Origin: Inia geoffrensis
Taxonomy: Eukaryota > Chordata > Mammalia > Artiodactyla > Iniidae
Length of the DNA stretch: 64,000 nucleotides
Direction: 5' to 3'
Assembly: GCA_036417435.1 (NCBI GenBank)
Contig: CM070900.1
Location: forward strand, 123,210,315-123,274,314
Shown one piece after another: positions 58,544-64,000 of this stretch (within the stretch, counting starts at the first letter, position 1; each line of letters begins with the position of its first letter). The notes under the pieces were generated by a model. The model was not told where the DNA came from and ran no database searches. It saw only the letters and a program-made list of their open reading frames with translations. Made by a program: the position numbers and the translations under genes.

Positions 58544-59532
58544 CGTGTAAATGCCGAAGATGGAGAGGCGTTCCTTCACGTCCTCTGAAGCTGGAAGGCT
58601 CAAAAGTATTTGGCTAAAAATTGCATTTCCCAGGCTCTCCTGCAACTCAGGTTTTGAATGCAAATTAGAGCATCTGCTCAGGGCCTGGAAGGTGGAAATG
58701 AGACAGAGGCCATTACCCACTGCAACAGCCATTTCTGCTGGCAGGCATGGCCACGGAGGTCAGCAGTGCCCCAGCCCACAGGGGCAGCCTCCACAGAGGC
58801 AGGCAGCAGTTTCCTGATCACTGATGGAATGAAGTCAATGTCTTCTTGGGTCAGCAGTTTCCCGAGATCTCCTATGTGTCCACCATCCAAGGACAGCAGA
58901 AGCAGCAGCCCCAGGTGGGTGAGTTCTACATGGTCCCTCATAAGTGATTCCCTGAAGCCCAGCCTTAAGCCTATTCCTTCCTCTGTACCCAACTCCCTGT
59001 AATAAATCTCTTCCCTAGGGAAATAGCTAATTTGTTCCCTACAGCCAAACTTCCATAGATAACAGAGAGCAAGTGTCCAATGCCAAAGGTCCAGGAATTA
59101 GCCTATGATGCTCAATATTTGTAATCAGAAATGAGGCAGATGAGGTCAGTGTCTGAATAAGTCTTGACATTCAATTAAAACAGCACATTCCACATTCAGG
59201 GATACCTGGAGGCTCTTCAGTTTTGTTATGCTGAAGCCTGCCTTCTAATAGACCTCCACGATTTCTAGGTAAAAACTCACTGATCAAAATTGCTTTCTAT
59301 ATATGCCAGAAGGAAAGAAGGAAAGAAAGCGGGGAGGGAATAGAGAGAGAGAAAGAAGTCTCAGTAGAGGTAAGGAGACTTCACACAGAAGCTTCTCTCT
59401 CACCCTGAGGACAGTTCTGGGTGAATTAGGCACTCTTGAGCCCGTCTTTAGAAGATAGCCTGTGAGAATTTTTAAAAACCTGTCTCTGTCTATGTTTCAG
59501 AGAAAAAGGCTGACTGACAAAAGAAATGAATT
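58544..59532. other. Intronic sequence; purine-rich run near 59310-59360
   Basis: No exon or named repeat. A GGAA/GAGA-rich stretch of about 50 bp is simple sequence. Confidence 0.4.
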
Positions 59533-59546
59533 TAAATAGAAGATGA

Positions 59547-59651
59547 CTGAGTTATTTGTAGTGAAGTGGATGGACCTAGAGTCTGTCATACAGAGTGAAG
59601 TAAGTCAGAAAGAGAAAAACAAATACCGTATGCTAACGCATATATATGGAA

Positions 59652-59684
<33 letters not shown>

Positions 59685-60040
59685 TTATGAAGAACCTAGG
59701 GACAGGACAGGAATAAAGACGCAGATGTAGAGAATGGACTTGAGGACACAGGGAGGGGGAAGGGTAAGCTGGAACGAAATGCGACAGTGGCATGGACTTA
59801 TATACACTACCAAATGTAAAATAGATAGCTAGTAGGAAGCAGCCGCATAGCACAGGGAGATCAGCTCGGTGCTTTGTGACCACCTAGAGGGGTGGGATAG
59901 GGAGGGTGGGAGGGAGACGCAAGAGGGAGGAGATATGGGGATATATGTATATGTATAGCTGATTCACTTTGTTATAAAGCAGAAACTAACACACCATTGT
60001 TAAGCAAATATACTCCAATAAAGATGTTAAAATAAATAAA
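59547..60040 (+). mobile_element. 5'-truncated L1, ORF2 end plus 3' UTR
   Basis: Starts in the last codons of ORF2, then an A-run of 28 (59655-59682) and a 3' UTR ending ataaagatgttaaaataaat. Target-site duplication taaatagaagatga at 59533-59546 and 60041-60054. Confidence 0.95.
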
Positions 60041-60155
60041 TAAATAGAAGATGATAATGCATATCTGACTAACACACAGGCAATGAGCTCACCGGTGCCA
60101 ATAATGCTCATAGCAATTAGTAATCTTCATTACAAGGACTTAAATAAGGTATCAA

Positions 60156-60363
60156 GGGCTTCCCTGGTGGCGCAGTGGTTGAGAGTCCGCCTGCCAATGC
60201 AGGGGACACGGGTTCATGCCCCAGTCCAGGAAGATCCCACATGCTGTGGAGCAGCTAGGCCTGTGAACCATGGCTGCTGAGCCTGCACGTCTGGAGCCTG
60301 TGCTCCGCAACGGGAGAGGCCACAACAGTGAGAGGCCCGCGTGCCGCAAAATAAATAAGTAAA
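60156..60363 (+). mobile_element. CHR-type SINE
   Basis: Starts gggcttccctggtggcgcag, tail of AAAT repeats instead of pure A. Target-site duplication taaataaggtatcaa at 60141-60155 and 60364-60378. Confidence 0.96.
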
Positions 60364-60378
60364 TAAATAAGGTATCAA

Positions 60379-61508
60379 ATCATTTGCACACGATTTATAT
60401 ACAGGAATCTCTGTATACAAGATGGAAAGAGGCTACAGTAGAGACAAAACAATATATATATTTTGTCTAAGAGGTCCTCTCCAGTTTTCAGTAAGTTCAG
60501 CAAATTAGAAAAGCCTATGACTGGTAAATAGCACATCCTCCCGATGGCATACTTTCCACCTCTGGCTCCTGAAGACTCTAAGAGCCAGCTCTTATACTCA
60601 GCTCCAAGGGCGAGGATTTAATAGCATCTCAATCATACAGTGAGGTCATTCATTAGTACTTATTCCCCATCATCAGCCCAGAGAAAAGGCTGTTTTCTTT
60701 CAAGATCACACCTCGGAAATGCTCTCTGATGAGGGAAATTAAACCAAATCAGTAGATCACTGCACCAGCCATCATGTGGCCCTCTTTCTCTCAGTATGAC
60801 CAATTCTGTCACCAGCAAGATAATTTTTAGTTCCATGAAAGCCTGCCTATGTATCAGGAATGCCAATGGTTCTACACTTTACTAACTTACTCCCTTGGTG
60901 AGATGCTGTGGGCAATCGTGCAATGATCCCAAGATGAATTTGAATTGAGTCCTTGACCCATCTCAGCCTCAGATCTCAAGATGGGAATGCAATGATCACA
61001 GCAGACAACTGGCACACGCAAATGCCCTCTTCTTAGCTTAAAAAATCTTCAAAAGGCATGGACAGTTCCTTAAGCGTCAGATGAATTAACCTACTCTAGT
61101 CTAGGTTAGATATTATAAGAGCTTTTAAAGAAGGCAGGAAAGAAATACATACAATTAAAAGCTCCTTTCTTACCCACTTCCGAAACCACAGTCCCTGATA
61201 TTTGGTTTCAGATACTCCAGCACTGATGATGCTATCAAGCTTCCTTCAGAGCTAGGGTTTTCCTTATAATAAGATCCCTGGGAGAGAGTTCAGAAAGAAC
61301 TCGCCTAACTCATATCAACTTCTGCTCTAGAGGGAAGAGTTCAAAGTTACAAGGCACTTATAAAACTCTCTAAGCACTGCTCTTAGCTGGAATAGTAGAG
61401 TCGCTAATAAAATAAAATTTTCACTGGAGATAAAAGTAATAATATGAAGATAAAATGGCTAAGCCAGTAAACAAAAGAAATGAACAAATGAAAGCACATA
61501 TAATTTTT
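60379..61508. other. Intronic sequence, nothing recognised
   Basis: About 1.1 kb. Confidence 0.4.
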
Positions 61509-64000
61509 AACAGGTTTACTGAGATAATTTACAAGCCATGAAATTCACCCCTTTTAAGTGTATAATTCACTGATAGGTAGTAAATTTATAGGGTTGTGCA
61601 ACCATGATCACAATCCAATTACAGAGCATTTCCATCACCCCCAAAATACCCCCAGTGCTTACCTGCACTCATTCCCTGTTCCCACTCCCATGCCAGGCAA
61701 GCATGAATCTGCTTTCTGTCATCATAGATTTACTTTTTGAACATTCACATAAATGGAATCATACTGTGTGTGGTCTTTTGCATCTGGCTTCTTTCACTTA
61801 GCACAGGAGTCAGCAAAGTACCTACTGCTTATTTTTGTAAATAAAGTTTTATTGGCACACTACCGCACCCAATCATTTACATATTGTCTGTTGCTGCTTA
61901 GAGAGCAGAGTTGGGAGGTTGCCACAGAGACCATATGGTCTCCAAGCCTAAAATATTCACTACCTGACCTTTAAAAAGAACCATTGCTGACCCTGACTTA
62001 ACATGGTGTTTTTGAGGTCCATCCATGTTGTAACATGTATCAGTCAGTCATTACTTTTTCTTGTGGAATAACATTCTATTGTATGCATATACCACATTTG
62101 TTTACCCATTCACTTGTTGATGGCATTTGGTCTGTTCCTAATTTGGGGCTACTATGAATAATGCTGCTATACACATTCACGTTCAAGTCTTTGTGTGAAC
62201 ATAATGGCTTAATTTCTCTTGCGTAGATGTCTAGTACCCAGGAGTGAAACTGCTGGATCCTATGGCAAGCTTATGTTAAACATTTTAAGAAACTGCCAAA
62301 CTGTTTTCCAAAGTAGCTGTTCTTTTCTACTTTCCAAAGAGCAATGTAGGAGGGTTCCTGTTTCTCCACATTCTCACTGCCGCTTGTTATTTTTTTGGTC
62401 AATTTTATTATAGCTGTTCTAATGGGCATGACGTAGTATCTCATTGTGATTTTAATTTGTATTTTCCCTGATGACTAATGAGCATCTTTTCATGTGATTT
62501 TTAGCCATTGCTTTATTTTCTTTGGTGAGATATCTATTCAAATATTCTAGCCACTTTTACTTCAGTAGTTTGTCTTCTTATTGAGTTCTTCATATATTCT
62601 GGATAGAAGGCCTTTATCAAATATATGATTTGCAAATATTTCCTCCCACTCCTCTACAGGTTCTCTTTTTTTGCCTTCTTCATGGTGTCCTCTGAAGCCC
62701 AAAAGTTTTCAATTTTGATGAAGTCCGATTTATCAATTTTTTTTCATTTATGGATCTTGATTTTGATGTTGTATCTAAAAATTCTGTGCCCAACCCATGC
62801 ACTAAGACTTTCTCCTATGTTTCTTATTGAAGTTCATAATTTTAGCCCTGACATTTAGGATTAAGTTAATCTTTTTGCTTGCAGCCAGCCACTGCTCCAG
62901 CACCATTTGTTGAAAAAGACTATCCTTTCCCTTCTTGAATTGCTTTGGTACCTTCATTAAAAAAAAAATCAATGGACCATAAATTTAAGGATTTATTTCC
63001 AGACTCCTACTTCTGTTTCACTGAAATATATGACTATCCTTATGCCAGTACCCTATTATCTTGCAAACTGTAGTCTTCTGTTAAGTTTTGAAATCAGGAA
63101 GTAGAAGCCCTCCAGCTTAGTTCTTATTTTTCAAAATTTGCCTTGGCTATTCTGAGTCCTTTGCATTTCCGTAAAAATGTTAGTACTCTACCAGAACAAA
63201 ACAAAAATGAAAGCAAAAATAAATACACATTTAAAGCTGTGTGTTTTTTTAGGAGCAGCTTGTCAATTTCTGGAAACAAAACCATTGGTATTTTGATAGG
63301 AACTGTGCTGAGTATACAGATTAGTTTTAGGAAAACTGAATCTTCTAATCAGTGGGCTTGGTACATCTCTCCATTAATTTCTCTCAGCAAGTTCTGTACG
63401 TTATAGGATACAAGCCTTTCACTTCTTTTGTTAAATTTATTCCTAAGTATTTCAATTCTTTTTGATGCTTTGTGAATAGAATTGTTTTCTTAATTTCATT
63501 TCAGTTCATTGTTAGTATATAACATACAATTGACTTTTATATATTGATCTTATATTCTGCAACCTTTACTGAACTTGTTTATCAGTTCTGGTAGGTTTTC
63601 TTTGAGGATCCCTTACGGTTTTCAACATATAGGATCATGTCATCTGTGAATAATGAGTTTTACCTCCTTCCTTTCTTCCAGTCAGGATGCCTTTATATTA
63701 TTTTTTTCCCCCGCTGGAAAAATACTCCAGTACAATGTTGAATAGAAGTGGCCAGATATCCTTCATATTGTTCTTGATATTAGGAGGAAAGCATTCAGTC
63801 TTTCACTATTAAGTAAGATGTGAGCTGTCCATTTTCCATAGATGCCTTTTATCAGACTAAGGAATTGCCCTTCTAGTCCTACTTTGTGGTTGGATCATAT
63901 GAAATGTTTTCTCTGTCCCTGTAAAGATAATCATACGATTTTCATCCTTTGTTATATTTATATGATATATTATATTAATTGATTTGCTGATGTTAAACCA
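61509..64000 (-). mobile_element. Old L1M, 3' UTR and ORF2 part, runs off the window
   Basis: Reversed L1M: ccatgaaattcacccctttt, gttgtgcaaccatgatcaca, tttgcatctggcttctttca, ataacattctattgtatgca, then ORF2 remnants up to the reverse transcriptase region at the window edge. Heavily mutated. A hAT element (61804-61995) is inserted in the 3' UTR. Confidence 0.85.
61804..61995. mobile_element. Non-autonomous hAT (Charlie-like) element
   Basis: Ends caggagtcagcaaagta and the inverse ccattgctgaccctg form terminal inverted repeats. The flanking 8-bp duplications acttagca (61796-61803) and acttaaca (61996-62003) are typical of hAT insertion. Inside is tgtaaataaagttttattgg. No transposase. Confidence 0.88.

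Noticed and set aside
1..64000. CRISPR arrays, operons, bacterial or phage genes
   Set aside because: The repeats are dispersed SINE/LINE copies with target-site duplications and poly-A tails, and the only genuine host exons have eukaryotic splice sites.

Overview
The window is nuclear DNA of a cetacean (whale, dolphin or a close relative). It has no bacterial features. It is mostly intron and transposon-derived sequence, and it carries about ten copies of a tRNA-Glu-derived SINE of the CHR type (starting gggcttccctggtggcgcag, ending in poly-A), the family typical of whales and hippos. Its young L1 copies match each other closely.

Host gene. Two coding exons on the minus strand, 30101-29995 and 8542-8430, are consecutive: the first ends in phase 0 and the second continues the same protein. 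Together they encode the segment just before the catalytic CDC25 domain of a Ras guanine-nucleotide-releasing factor (motifs [20 protein letters not shown] and [13 protein letters not shown]). The residues fit RASGRF2 rather than its paralogue RASGRF1. The whole window therefore lies inside RASGRF2, transcribed right to left: part of one intron (64000-30102), a 107-nt exon, a 21.5-kb intron, a 113-nt exon, and part of the next intron (8429-1). I saw no other exon and no second protein-coding gene.

Layout. 1-5.7 kb: an old, broken long L1 (minus), nested in an older L1 and hit by two SINEs. 5.7-8.4 kb: old repeats, an MLT1 LTR and an unexplained open frame. 8.4-8.5 kb: exon. 9.2-10.1 kb: old L1 3' end. 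11.4-12.2 kb: CpG-rich cluster with a CTCF-like site. 12.5-29.5 kb: SINEs, MIRs, 5'-truncated L1s and small DNA transposons. 30.0-30.1 kb: exon. 31-31.8 kb: L2. 33.8-40.0 kb: a full-length L1 (minus) with target-site duplication, intact ORF1 and one frameshift in ORF2. 41.8-42.3 kb: an inverted copy of 26.3-26.7 kb, so the pair flanks the 30-kb exon. 43.9 kb: a nearly perfect 35-bp hairpin. 45.8-48.4 kb: a long L2 interrupted by a Z-DNA/purine microsatellite and an MLT1 LTR. 51.6-57.3 kb: a near-full-length L1 (minus) with several breaks. 58.1-64 kb: a Tigger element, a truncated L1, a SINE, and an old L1M carrying a hAT element.

The most interesting unexplained structures are the inverted duplication around the 30-kb exon, the 35-bp hairpin at 43.9 kb, the CpG/CTCF-like cluster at 12 kb, and the extra GC-rich leader on the full-length L1. 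All repeat family names come from pattern recognition, not a database search.
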